This document shows, piece after piece, positions 1 to 10,126 of a stretch of 64,000 nt of DNA; positions within the stretch are counted from its first letter, which is position 1; every line of letters begins with the position of its first letter. The DNA lies in assembly GCA_019828595.1 (NCBI GenBank), contig JAHQRK010000005.1:3348001-3412000 (forward strand), written 5' to 3'. Both the position numbers and the translations under genes were made by a program. Below the pieces are notes generated by a model. The model searched no databases. It saw nothing but the letters and a program-made list of their open reading frames with translations, and was not told the origin of the DNA. The DNA comes from Aphanomyces cochlioides. Its lineage: Eukaryota; Oomycota; Saprolegniomycetes; Saprolegniales; Verrucalvaceae.

Positions 1-308
1 CAACTATTTCATTTTAAATTGTGAATTTGGAACTTTGGAAAATTTTTGCAAAATGTCATTTCAGTTTTATGGAATAAAAAAATTGATGGGCATCCAGACC
101 CCCTTTAAACATATTCTAAACATATGCTTTCTCAATAACTTCAATACAATCCAAAATGTGAAGAAAATCGTTTTTTGTGTTTTTGCGAAAATAAGATTCC
201 AGAGTTCAAAAACTTTAAAGCCCATTATCTCAGCAATTAATTTTGCGAGGAAGTCCGATTTTGTTTTCCGTGGCTTCAAATGTGGATCGCGAGATATTGT
301 CATGAACG
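1..308. other. AT-rich stretch without a convincing gene
   Basis: Both strands stay open for about 80-90 codons here, but neither translation has a recognisable domain or balanced composition. The only structure I see is at about 86-107, where the reverse strand reads GTCTGGATGCCC just after a run of G. This resembles the element terminus near 45369. Confidence 0.5.
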
Positions 309-556
309 TTTAGGGCCCGTCTGGCAACCGAAAATATTACAATAAATGGGCCCAAAATGGCATTTTGAGGCCAAATTCAATAATTGAGGTCAAAATATGA
401 ACTTGTTTATCTCCAAAACTCTTGGTGATAAACAAGTCTCCAAAACTCTTGGAGATAAACAAGTTCATATTTTGACCTCAATTATTGAATTTGGCCTCAA
501 AATGGCATTTTGGGCCCATTTATTGTAATATTTTCGGTTGCCAGACGGGCCCTAAA
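309..556. repeat. 248-bp foldback (MITE-like) element
   Basis: Positions 311-416 and 449-554 are inverted copies of each other, about 106 bp per arm with a single mismatch, separated by a 32-nt spacer. The outer ends read TTTAGGGCCCGTCTGG inward from both sides, and two flanking bases extend the palindrome to 309-556. Within the spacer a second partial repeat of the inner arm (AACTCTTGG/TGATAAACAAG) is seen. There is no coding capacity. Near-perfect arms suggest recent formation. The structure is that of a non-autonomous foldback or MITE element. The superfamily is not clear, since a TA or TTA/TAA target duplication would be absorbed in the palindrome. Confidence 0.85.
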
Positions 557-811
557 AATAAATATGTGCTCGATTTTGGACTTTTACATGGGGATGGGAA
601 AGAATGTTCATTTGACTCCTGGGTGAATCTCTCGCTGCATGAAAACTCACAGAGGACGACGGGAGATTCCGCGCGAGGTTGGTCGTCAACGTGCTCGAGA
701 CTCAACGTGGTTCGATCTAGACACTTGGTCAGAGTCATCGCATCCATGTCGACACCATTAGTACACGACAGACTGTCAAATGATCCTACTACTGTATCTC
801 CACGTGAAGAA

Positions 812-1341
812 TCAAATGCAATGCCAACTCATGGGTGAACACACGCACGCGGTGGTGGCTGTGACTGCCAGTCGACCCACCGAAGAAAGAACTTTCCCGC
901 GAGTTAGTTCATGCATGGACCGATGGATAGCAGCATGAAAGATGCAATTGATAGCGTGTTTGCATACGTTGGTACAGAGTTGACAGGCTTGACATAGGTG
1001 GACGTTGGGATACAAGGTGCGCTCATGCACCAACGCATTACGATGGGAAGCATGCTGTCATGCCATGACGTGCACACGACGTTGGTACAGTGCACATTAT
1101 GCTTGGCACGAAGAAATGGATGGCCTTGATGCGTTGAAATGTGGAGATGAGCCTCATGTCTTCGTAAGAATGGACGGACGAGACACGACCACCAGTGGAC
1201 TCGCCCTCCATGGATATCTTGAGGGAGAGAGCAACGCGGCGTGAGTATATGCGTGAGTAGTGCCCTGATATACAGTACGAGCCGTGACAGAGGACGAGCA
1301 ACCCAGCTCATGCAAACGTCTTCATTGATGCGATCGCTCAT
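812..1341 (-). pseudogene. Degenerate ZZ-type zinc-finger copy
   Basis: The reverse strand carries scattered, frame-broken remnants that resemble the better preserved copy at 1719-2078: a Cys-x2-Cys-rich piece (LCQACQLC) at about 950-990, and further upstream a block whose DNA still lines up with 1920-2090 (for example the shared AAATGGATGG tract and the ACGAGGC/ACACGAC region). No continuous frame encodes a whole finger. I read it as a diverged tandem duplicate of the neighbouring ZZ-finger fragment. It could instead be an intron-containing gene too diverged to resolve by eye. Confidence 0.4.
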
Positions 1342-1718
1342 GTCTCCCCTCGCATGCTCTACCGCATGATCGTGCGTACAGAGCTGCGCTGCCTACTAGA
1401 ATCTGCTCAACGTGTCGTCATGGCCTGATGCATCCTTGTCGACATTTGCAACGTGCCTGTATTTCACAAGTCTATCTTGCACACCGTGGCTGCGTCAGGG
1501 ACCGAAGCTTTGTCTAGAGGATGGCGCGTCGACCTCCATGATGCTTTTTTGAGTTCCTTGAGCTCATGCCTTCCATCCACAGTCGTTCAGCAGCTTTGGG
1601 GAAAGCTCTCAATTCCAAACGAGGATGGCTCTGTCGAGGGTTATGACAACACGAATACTATGGTGATGGCAATGGCGCAGAGCCATGTTAGCCATTGCAT
1701 GACAACTGGATGACAACT

Positions 1719-2078
1719 TCACGAAGATTGCGAGTGAAAGATCTTTAGCAATGGATGGGAAAAGTTGGCGTGCCCTTTCAAGAGTTCACAGACTTCACAA
1801 AGACGGACATTGGGGCAGAACGTGCATTGGTACAAGATGCCCACGGCCGGACGACAGCATTCCAAACAGAAGACATTGTGGTGGGTCAACGTCGACTGGT
1901 TGTGCGTCACGTAGTTGGATTTGCTGTACGAACTGTGTTTGAGGCGGAGAAATGGATGGTCTTGAGGGTGGAGCGGTGGCAACTTGGGTGGTTTCTCTTC
2001 ACAGACGAGGCACTTGTAGCGGACTCGTCCTCTACTCTTCTCCATCAATATCTCGCAAGGAAAGCTCAGGGGACTCAC
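1719..2078 (-). pseudogene. ZZ-type zinc-finger fragment
   Basis: A 119-codon open stretch without a good ATG at its start (the first internal Met is at about 2045). It contains one well-formed ZZ-like finger: a His-x2-V-x-C-x2-C start, then YQCTFCPNVRLCEVCE, then His-x5-His near the end. Preceding it is the C-terminal half of a second finger-like block (RYKCLVCEE). ZZ fingers bind zinc and mediate protein contacts in adaptor, E3 ligase and cytoskeletal proteins. The segment ends shortly after the finger and is flanked by a broken kinesin-tail copy and a decayed duplicate of itself, so it is most likely a gene fragment. It could be one exon of a live gene whose other exons I do not recognise. 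Confidence 0.45.
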
Positions 2079-2099
2079 GTGATCTACCTATCACACATA

Positions 2100-2491
2100 T
2101 CGCATTGCACAGTGTACGAACCATTCTCTGGGGCGACGAGAGATCCACACCACGTTCTTTACCTTTGCCAATTCACTCGAGGCGAAGGACGACGTGTCGG
2201 CCTTCACGAGGCTCTCCGTGAGTAGATAGCCCTTGCCTTGGGCTTGATACCATCCGTCATAGTCTTTCTGTACCTTGATGCGACTCATCTATTTTGTGTT
2301 GGAACAATCGTGGCCAAGATGACTTTTTCATCGTCCGAGGGAGAACTTGGCAATGATTCAAGTTGATAGCATGCACGCTGAATTGGCGTAGGGAGCGCCT
2401 TGGGAATGGCGTCTTGGAGTGTACTATTTGATGTGTGGATCGTGATGTAAATTCGAGCTTCTTCCTTCGTCAAGCTCTTTCCTTGCGCCAC
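2100..2491 (-). pseudogene. Broken duplicate of the kinesin-9 tail
   Basis: The reverse strand repeats the C-terminal coding part of the kinesin gene at 4438-4705. About 135 bp (2155-2290) match closely and would encode the same stretch beginning MSRIK(V/L)QKD(Y/F)DGW and ending in SELAK. An internal segment of roughly 85 bp is then missing, and matching resumes for the Ser-Pro-Ser-Asp-Asp-Glu-Lys stretch at about 2300-2365. The two parts now lie in different frames, so this is not a functional copy. The orientation is the same as the parent gene about 2.2 kb away, so it is a direct, partial duplication followed by deletion. Confidence 0.8.
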
Positions 2492-2678
2492 ACTTGGCTC
2501 AATCTCTCAGCTTTGAACGTGCGCTGCATGCTATGGTAAGAGAAGACCCGAGATGGAGCTAGTATACAATCTTTCTTAACGACTCTATTGAATGGAGGTT
2601 TCTTGGGCTTCTTCCCTGAGCTCCCTTCGACTTGACTCCTCTTCCGCGGTGAACTGATGCTCACGATATCCCGGGGGA

Positions 2679-3023
2679 CTATTTTGCTCGACACAGTTTC
2701 GAGAGGCATTTCACAACCTTGGAAACGCCCTTGGCGACTGTTCCACCACGGCGAGACTGTTTTCTTTCCGGAGAAGCACCTCGTTGAGGAGAAGAGTGCC
2801 CTGAGCTAGATGTTGAAGAAGCAACTCGTCGAAGAGTAGTGTGTCCTCCGCGGCGTAAACCTTGACGAGGACTTCCGGGAGGAGACATGGGGATCTTGAG
2901 ATGATCTTTTAGCGTGACTCTGTCAAGACCTTCGAACGGACTCTCTTTGATCGTCTCCAATGCTTGAGGAGAACCCACGGCGAGCGCAACCAGGGCAAGC
3001 ATGAGCGCGATGACAAGACGCAT
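2679..3023 (-). CDS. Small putative secreted basic protein
   Basis: A 114-residue ORF starting with an ATG and a textbook signal peptide (MRLVIALMLALVALAVGSPQA, cleavage likely after the Ala-Val-Gly-Ser or Pro-Gln-Ala stretch). The mature part is short, rich in Ser, Pro, Arg and Gly, and ends with a basic patch containing two Cys (KVVKCLSKLCRAK). There are no recognisable domains, no RxLR motif and no CRN motif. Small secreted proteins are common in oomycetes and include effectors, but nothing in the sequence proves such a role. A 3' intron near 2710 that would extend the protein into the next frame (QVEGSSGKKPKKPP) cannot be excluded. It lies inside a debris-rich region, which lowers confidence that it is expressed. 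Confidence 0.45.
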   Translation of the reverse strand: MRLVIALMLALVALAVGSPQALETIKESPFEGLDRVTLKDHLKIPMSPPGSPRQGLRRGGHTTLRRVASSTSSSGHSSPQRGASPERKQSRRGGTVAKGVSKVVKCLSKLCRAK

Positions 3024-4237
3024 AGCTAGTGAATTTCAAAATGACAACACGCCCGAGTGCACCCATGAGCTGAAAGTGGACATTTCTCAAGACATCTTCG
3101 TTCCTATTTTCTTCATCACGACACCGTTGGAAAGCGTAAACTATCGCACGCACCTCTTGTCGCTGGCACTGTCAACTCCTGAGCTTGTGACCAACGTGTG
3201 ATCCAGCGAACGGTGCGAAGGAAAAGCGTACATCGCGTCAAGGGGCGAGAGTCGACAGTGTGAAAGATCTATTTGAAGACGGAGAAGACTCGTGAGAGAG
3301 AGATGTCGCTCGTCGAGTGCACCCAAACGATGTATCACACGATCGCATACGGAGGATGGAATTCCACTGGACAGAGATTGCTCGTCCAACTTGAGTAATG
3401 GACGCATCACGACGGACAACCTTGCACGTGAAACAGGTTCCACGCCCATGCATGTACGCTTGATGACGGACTTGACGACGCACAATTGACGACAGGTTTC
3501 TTTTCTACTTGACAGCTCGGAGTCGATGTATGGGCTCACTTTGGGTAACTGGCCCCTCTCATTCCTTTGTTACGAGCTTGGGGAAAAGCTGTGAACCATT
3601 TCTTTGCCGAGAGAGAGCGATGCAAGGAGGCTCATCGGCACGGAGTAAGGCAAACCAGCGGCTAGCCCAACAAAGCCAAAGTAACAAATAGTGCCAGACG
3701 CACTCAAGTTCAAAGCGAATGCGTCCGAAACACGACATCATTCGTCGTTTTCCGCAGCTTGCTCGTTTCACAACCGTGTTGCAAACTCATAAACTGCGTC
3801 ATCTGGTCGAGAAATCAATCGATGGCCTCAAAAGATAGCGTCATGCCAAGACCGGGCTACTTGACGAGACCACGGCAATGGCAGCTCTCCGTGAAGACGA
3901 CGTGCTCCCTTGCACCCGACTTTTTCCTCGAGAAGGCACTGAGAGGTGAATATGCCCTTGCCTTGACAATCGGAGCTTAAAGTAGTGAGTCCGTGTCGTT
4001 CGTTCCTGTCTGGCAGTGCGAAAAGACCTTTGAACCCTCCTGAGTAGGCGTCGTGTCATGCGTAGACAGAGCTCCTCGGTGCACTTGTTTGTGATGCGAC
4101 CAAGCTCTTTTAGTCAGCTGTACGAAAGCGAAGACCACTCAAGTCCAGCTTGTGGCGCTGAGGGAAGGATGGATGGGGTATACAGACATTTGCGACGTTT
4201 ACCCTCGACAAACTACATGCTTTCAACTCGAGGTGGA
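3024..4237. other. Stretch without a supportable gene
   Basis: ORFs of 60-130 codons occur on both strands, but none shows a domain, a signal peptide or consistent composition. A short section at about 3890-3975 weakly resembles the kinesin-tail repeat (ACGACGTG ... GAGAGGTGAATATGCCCTTGCC). It may be another, older copy. The region looks like decayed duplicated DNA. Confidence 0.4.
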
Positions 4238-7234
4238 TCACGACTTGCGGCTATTGCGCCGCTTGAGAATGTCCAACGCCTCGTAGAAACCCGATACGTC
4301 CTTGTCGACATCGGCAACGCCAGTTTTGGGCACTTCTTTCTTGAGTTCCTTGGCTTGGTTGGGCGATTCAGGCGGCCAGGCGGCCTTTGGCGTTGGTTTC
4401 TGCAATGAAGTTGAGCTTCCCAAAGGTGTGAGGAGACAATACCTTTGCCAAATCACTCGAGGAGGACGACGTGTCGGCCTTCACGAGGCTCTCCGTGAGT
4501 AGATGGCCTTTGCCTTGGGCTTGATACCATCCATCAAAGTCTTTCTGGAGCTTGATGCGACTCATCTCGAGCATCTTTTGAATGTGTTGGATTTCTTTCT
4601 TGAGGTCGTTGAGTTGGTTGAAGCCGACTTTGTATTGTTGCTTCTTGGCATCAATCGTGGCCAAGATGGCTTTCTCGTCGTCCGAGGGAGAGCTTGGCAA
4701 CGATGATGCGTCGTCCGTGACACTCGCGACAGCTTTGTCTTTGCGGATTTTTTCCATCTTGGTCGTTTGGTCTTTGATCACATTGCGCGCTTCGTTCACA
4801 GACGCAGCGAGGGACTTGGCCTGGTCGTATTTCTTCTTGAGCAGTGCCTTATTTTCCCGAATGACCTGCGCCACCTCTCAGACAAGGTTAGATCCATGTT
4901 GCGTACGTCGTTCTTTGGATATTGCTCTCGAAAGATTTCAAATGCCTTGGTCGGGTTGTCGAGCGAGACAGGATCGATCTTGACGTCAAAACCACTGAGA
5001 GGTTGCGGAGGTTGAGGAGGCGCTTGGTTGTTTTCAGGTATTGGATTGCCGATCGTCTTGAGCGTTTGCAGCACTGCAGCTTGGTTTCCTCCTTGGCCCT
5101 ACAGAGACCAAACCTCTCACGCGGAATTCTAGACTTCATGGCGCTTACCTTCTTGAGCATGTTGACCAGAATAGCGATTTCATTGTCGCGCTGTTGTAGA
5201 GTCTGCTGGAGCTCAAGAAGACGGGCTTGACTCTAGACGATCCGCTGGTTAGAAGCTGCTAGATGAGGGATAGAGTAAGTACCTCGGGATCGCACGACGA
5301 GTGTGTCAATTGATTGCTTGTCGATGCAGCTCCACTAAAGCCACCACCGCTTCCTCCACTGCCACTACTGCCACCACCACCACCGCCTCCAGGATTACTG
5401 TGGTAAAGTTCCTTCAAGAATTGAAAGCACAACTTCATCTTGATGTAAGTGATCTCGCCCATGTTCAAATGCGCTTCTGAATCTCGGTCATTGGCGTAGT
5501 CGATGCACTACTCGACGCAGTTAGAGAGGTTCTTGGATGTCAAGTCGCGTACTTTTTGTCGTAGCTTGTCCTTCTCGTAGTCTTTCAGCTCATCTCCTTC
5601 TTTCTACAACCTCATATGAACAAAGAGGAGTTCCTTTCGTGTCGTACAGCTTCGCCCTTGAGTACAGAGAGTTCTTCCTGAAGAGATACAATTTGCGCTT
5701 TGAGGCGGCGGATTACAATCGCGGGGTCGACTTCTTCGTTCAAGTGTGCATCGTTGCGCACTCGAGCGACGCGCTGTGCAAACCGACACGTCGACAGCGA
5801 TTCCTACACAGTTTGATCGACTCAATGAGAGCTTCATGGCGAGTGCCTACGTCTGTTTGTTCCTTCTCGGCACTGGCAGTCGCAATCATGATAGTCTTGC
5901 AATTCCCGCCAAGACTAACGTGAAAAGATGGAGTTAGACACTAGCCTAGAGAGGAGCGAACCTGTCCCGGAGCACAGATGTCATCATGGAATTGCGGTAG
6001 GGAATATGAGTCCTCCCTTTGGTTGTTTTCTCATGGAGGGCGACAATGACCATCTCCAAGTAGTGCAGCGACGTGTTGATATAGGTAGCTTCACGGAGAA
6101 CTTTGCCCTTGGCGCCGGTCTTGTGCGCTCGTTCTGACCCGGCCAAGTCGACCATGTGCAGTTTTGACCTCAGGATGACTTCACTCCCCGATCGTCGCGA
6201 TTCCAACGACACGGTGAAGATACAATGCGAGCGAGACGATGCCAAGTTCATCGACGTCTCACTCACTGCTCGATTCGTATCGCCCTGCCAACAACAATTA
6301 GCTTGAGCTTGGATGGATAGTCTACCAGGAAGAGCAGGTTGAGCGCTTCTTCCTCCGAATTGACGCGGTGCATGGAGAGATTCCGGAGGTGGCAATTCCC
6401 GTCCTCATCTTCGAGCATGGAGACTTTCCTGCAAGAAGAATGAGACCCAAAGCGAGGACCAACGCGATCTTACGGCAAATCCTCAATGTCTTTGGTGTTT
6501 TGATGGTCTTCGTTCAGGAGATCGTAGCCTTGGTTGTTGTAGATCTCCAAGTATGAGATATGCGCAGTCGTCTGTCGCTCAGGATGCTACAAACCCATGG
6601 GAATCGCCCATTACGAAGGTATACTCCTTGCGGTTGCTTGTACCTTTTTCATTTCTTCAAAGATCATGCTGAGACTTCGTGGAATGATGCCGCGGTCTTC
6701 GTATCGCTCGGCTCCTCCCGTGATTGTGAATGTCTTGCCGGAGCCCGTCTGGCCGTAGGCAAAGATCGTCGAATTGAACCCTTGCAGTGCACTAAGCAAA
6801 TGGACGAACGTCAATCCCATGGGCATTCGTGAGCTGGAGAGTTACTTTTCAACGCAGGGACGACCGACTCGGTCAAACACTTCTTCTTGCTTGGCGTCCA
6901 TGCCAATAAGTGCATCGAATTTAAACTTGTAGCTACAGGACAGTTAGAGCGGGACTCCGCGGCTCAAGGACGTACTGTGTGCGTGAGTTGTTGATCAATC
7001 CCGACGCTACATCCTTTGGAATATTGTATTCGATCTGGCTCTGCTCTTCCTCCCATGAGAAGAATCCCGAGACCTGAAGAAGAGTGATTGGATCTGAGGT
7101 TGTTTGCTGTTCTGGCGTACCTTTTTCGACGGCTTGATGCGCAAAAAGATGCGAATGTTGTTGTCGGAAGGTTCCCGCGGTGAATCTAAGTCGTCTGTGT
7201 CCTGCGGACGCTCCTCATTGTCATTGTCGGCCAT
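4238..7234 (-). CDS. Kinesin-9 family motor (KIF6/KIF9-like)
   Basis: A multi-exon motor gene. It starts at the ATG at 7234 (acidic leader, then a conserved beta-1 strand IRIFLRIKPS) and ends at a TGA at 4238-4240. About a dozen GT-AG introns of roughly 40-65 nt are inferred. Visible motor motifs in order: INNS before YKFKFDALIGMDAKQEEVFD; the P-loop GQTGSGKTFT; SSRSH (switch I); DLAGSE (switch II) followed by YINTSLHYLE. The order and the INNS/FDAL pattern are typical of kinesin-9, which acts in cilia and flagella, fitting a zoospore. The tail holds a Gly/Ser-rich linker and a coiled coil, ending DILKRRNSRKS. One 45-nt intron near 5480-5525 contains the only in-frame TAG of that segment. The last intron (about 43 nt, near 4400-4445) shifts frame to the true C-terminus. 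A broken copy of the tail lies at 2100-2491. Confidence 0.9.
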
Positions 7235-7328
7235 TGTTGCTCGAGCGTCGCTTCGAGTCGAGTAACTGGTAGTTACACTTTGTCAGGAAAGCAAAGACAA
7301 CAGACTTGAACACACAGGTGGAATTACG

Positions 7329-7976
7329 CTATACGATAAACTGTCCATGAGCCATGGCATTGAGCTTTTCCAAGATATTGGCTCGCATGGTTTGGTACAG
7401 CTCGAGCGCTGTTTGTAGAGCAGGAGCGTCGTCGACGTGGGCCGTTTCGATCTGTGTGCGCAATTGCTGGATTGTTTCTTGGACAGTGAGAAACTTCTTC
7501 GTCATGTCTTCAACGGGCTGAAATGTATCGACCTTCACTGGAACCTCGAGTTTTGGGCGCTTTTGTTGTTTCGGGACTTCTATGTTGGCACACACGGCTT
7601 GGTGTTGGTACAACGATGTCGTCGCGGCAGCCACGTCCTTGCCACACATCTTACAGTTTACAACAAGAGTTTTTCGTCCTTCAACCTTGTACTTTTCGCC
7701 AAAGTCGTCCCAGATTTCCTTGCGCTTGCGCGTCGATTGCGTTTCCCTTGGCAAAAGTTCACCGTTTGGTGTAGTTGGGGTTGGCGTCGTTCCGTCTTCC
7801 AGAGGTTCCAGCGGCCGCGTCTTCTTGCCACATACATTCTTGTGCTGGTATAGAGACGTGGTAGATGCACATATTTCTTCGCCGCACGTTTTACAGCGCA
7901 CTAGAGGCGTTCGGCGGTGCACGGCGCGGTACTTTTCCGAGAAGTCTTGCCAAATCGGAAGTTCTGTGCGGCCCAT
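7329..7976 (-). CDS. Protein with two BED-type zinc fingers
   Basis: A 215-residue protein if the ATG at 7976 is used (the frame stays open a few codons further upstream without an ATG). Two BED fingers are plain: an aromatic start (IWQDFSEKYR, IWDDFGEKYK), then CKTCGEE or CKMCGKD, then TTSLYQHKNVC or TTSLYQHQAVC, at about residues 8-50 and 88-130. BED fingers bind DNA and often come from hAT-type transposases or were domesticated from them. Here no transposase catalytic domain follows. The C-terminal third is a short coiled coil. Two TCCGGATAA motifs lie upstream. It is probably a small DNA-binding protein, and its target is unknown. The gene is single-exon. Confidence 0.8.
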   Translation of the reverse strand: MGRTELPIWQDFSEKYRAVHRRTPLVRCKTCGEEICASTTSLYQHKNVCGKKTRPLEPLEDGTTPTPTTPNGELLPRETQSTRKRKEIWDDFGEKYKVEGRKTLVVNCKMCGKDVAAATTSLYQHQAVCANIEVPKQQKRPKLEVPVKVDTFQPVEDMTKKFLTVQETIQQLRTQIETAHVDDAPALQTALELYQTMRANILEKLNAMAHGQFIV

Positions 7977-8860
7977 CCTATCGTCAGTCGAATTTTTCAA
8001 AAATGAACAACAAACCTTAATTAATTAAACGAGCAGTTATTAAAAATCGATATATAAATTTCTAAACTTGAAATTTGTATACTATTTCAACGAATTTTTG
8101 TCAAAAGACCGGTTGGACCTCCTTAACTCAAAGTAAACAAGCTAATTAACGCTATCTTTCATGCCTAACAGTCCTCAAAAGGGTAGTAAAATATTCATTG
8201 AATATTTGTTGAATTTATTAGAGGAGTTCCAGCGAGGAGAATGCTGGAATGAGGCCGTCAGAATTTGCTATTTCTTGATTTGGAGGGAAATTCATCTTGA
8301 TTCGTTATCCGGATAAATCGTTGCGCGATCCTGACATGTCCAGCCCATATTCTAAATTCTTGGGGGTCGCTAGCCTCAGCAGGAAAGATCAATAAGCTAG
8401 TCTAAAAGAAAGTGCAACGTAAAGATTGCTTGTTGTAGATCCTCGTAAGTTTTGGGCATGGAGAGCCAAGAAAGGTGGTATGGAGATTTTCGGTATCCGG
8501 ATAAATCGACTTCAACGGATTTTTCAAATCTTTTCAAATTTTTCAAATGTTGTATGGTCATTCAACCCACTTTGATGGAGACAACATGCTTGGAAACGTC
8601 GTTGGACATGGAGAAAGAGGCTTGTAATGAATACGAGTCTCAAGGCTCACCCGAGAGTTCTTGCTGGTTTCAGCCAGAGATGGGGACTCTGTTTTAGTGT
8701 CCTATTCAAATTTCCATACAAATGATCATATCCGACGGGAACTGATGGGCGAAACGACGACAGCGATCGTCCATTCGTTCCATGACTAATCGCGCCACGG
8801 GCAATGTAGGACAGAGACAAAGGAGAGGAAGAAGGATGGAGATGACAAAATGTAATTCTA
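7977..8860. promoter_or_regulatory. Intergenic region with two TCCGGATAA sites
   Basis: No gene is visible in this 880-bp stretch between the BED gene and uS5m. Two copies of TATCCGGATAAATCG lie at about 8305-8320 and 8494-8508. Both are upstream of the BED gene, which is transcribed away from them. The same 9-mer recurs in front of other genes in the window. The region close to the BED start is AT-rich. Confidence 0.5.
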
Positions 8861-10036
8861 CTACAACTTGCGGAACTTGGCTAGGTTTGTCAGCTCGACG
8901 ACGGACTGGCCTGTCTTCATGGCGATTTGCTCGGCAGTCTCGTGCTTTCGGAGCGCATCGAAGGTGGCCTTGATGACTGTGTATGGGTTGCGTTGGCCAT
9001 AGCACTTGGACACAACGTCCGTAATGCCAAAACAGTAGAGCGCGCAGCCGACCGTGTCGCTCACAGTCGTCCCTTGACCGTACTTGGCTGCAGAATCATG
9101 AGATACAAAAACATGCGAGGATCGTACATGGACGGATGAAAAGCTCGCAGCTGTTGAACTTGCCGCGCACTTCGTGGTACAACGTACGCTCGTCGAAGCG
9201 ATCCACGTAGTCGAAGTTTTCAATGGCTCGGAGAGTGGCGCGATCGATGGCTTGGTCGATCTTAGCGCCGCGGCCGACAGCGTAACCGGCGGCACCTTCT
9301 TGGTTGCCCACGACAACCAGAGCGCGGAAGGTAAGAATGTTGCCCAAAGTCGTTGGCTACAGAAGTCGTAACGCTAATGATTGACTGAGGTTGGCTACCT
9401 TTTGGACAGAGTCGACAAAGACAACTTGGCTCACAAGACCCATAGCGTCCAAGTCAAGCGCGTTTTCATCGTCGAAGTTCCATGGCTCGATGGCGTTGGC
9501 TTCTTCGTCCATTTCGTCCTTTTCGTAGAGCAAACCCATATCAGGGCGAAGACCTGCCGACACACTCGTCATTCCTGGGTACGGACACATCCTGCTGTAC
9601 CATCATCGTAGACGAATTGCGGATCGTCAAAGCTCATACCACGCGCGCCAAATTCATCGAGCAATCGTCGACGAGCTTCCGCCATGTTTTTGGGGGCGAT
9701 CGCTTGGTATCTGTGTTTGCGTGCAGCCGCCGGTGCCAATTGACGGAATTCACGTCCTTCGTCCTTGTACTTGCCGTAGAGAGGTGCAGGGTCGGTTGGT
9801 TCATCTTCATCGTACTCGGCTTCGTCATTGACACGCTTAGCCTTGGCGGGCTTCAACTCGTCTATGTCTGGCAAATCGTCGTCATTGTCAGCGTCGTCGT
9901 CGCCTCCCTTGACTTTACGCGGGACGTCATCATCGACGTCACTCAAGCTCTTGGCGGCAAACTTCTTGGAGCTAAAAGCACGCGCGCTGCGCTTCAACGG
10001 CGCGCCGAACGACCTCGCCACGATGCGCCCAAGCAT
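8861..10036 (-). CDS. MRPS5: Mitochondrial small-subunit ribosomal protein uS5m
   Basis: Four exons can be joined through short introns (near 9560-9610, 9350-9395 and 9080-9125). The N-terminus is Arg/Ser-rich and amphipathic (MLGRIVARSFG...), as expected for a mitochondrial presequence, followed by a long acidic linker. The conserved S5 core is clear: FRALVVVGNQEGAAGYAVGRG, then FNSCELFIRP across the last intron, then a C-terminal S5 fold with TDVVSKCYGQRNPYTVIKAT. S5 sits at the decoding-site and mRNA-entry region of the small ribosomal subunit. The gene is divergent from TRM5 with only 90 bp between the starts, so a shared promoter is likely. Confidence 0.9.
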
Positions 10037-10126
10037 CTCTCAACGAAAATGACTGGTGGGAAATTCATTTTGATCTTTTTGGCCAATCAGAAGAAAGACA
10101 TTTTGAAAGTGTGATTGGTGAATAAA
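10037..10126. promoter_or_regulatory. Compact divergent promoter with two CCAAT boxes
   Basis: Only 90 bp separate the start codons of uS5m (-) and TRM5 (+). The interval carries GGCCAATCAG and, 30 bp further, GTGATTGGTG, that is, one CCAAT box on each strand. The same arrangement recurs in other promoters of this window. Confidence 0.55.

Noticed and set aside
35..313. Open frames on both strands at the left end
   Set aside because: AT-rich low-complexity translation without domains. Overlapping frames on both strands suggest chance.
3890..3980. Possible third copy of the kinesin-tail repeat
   Set aside because: Only short matching words (ACGACGTG, ATGCCCTTGCC) with gaps; not enough by eye to list as a feature.
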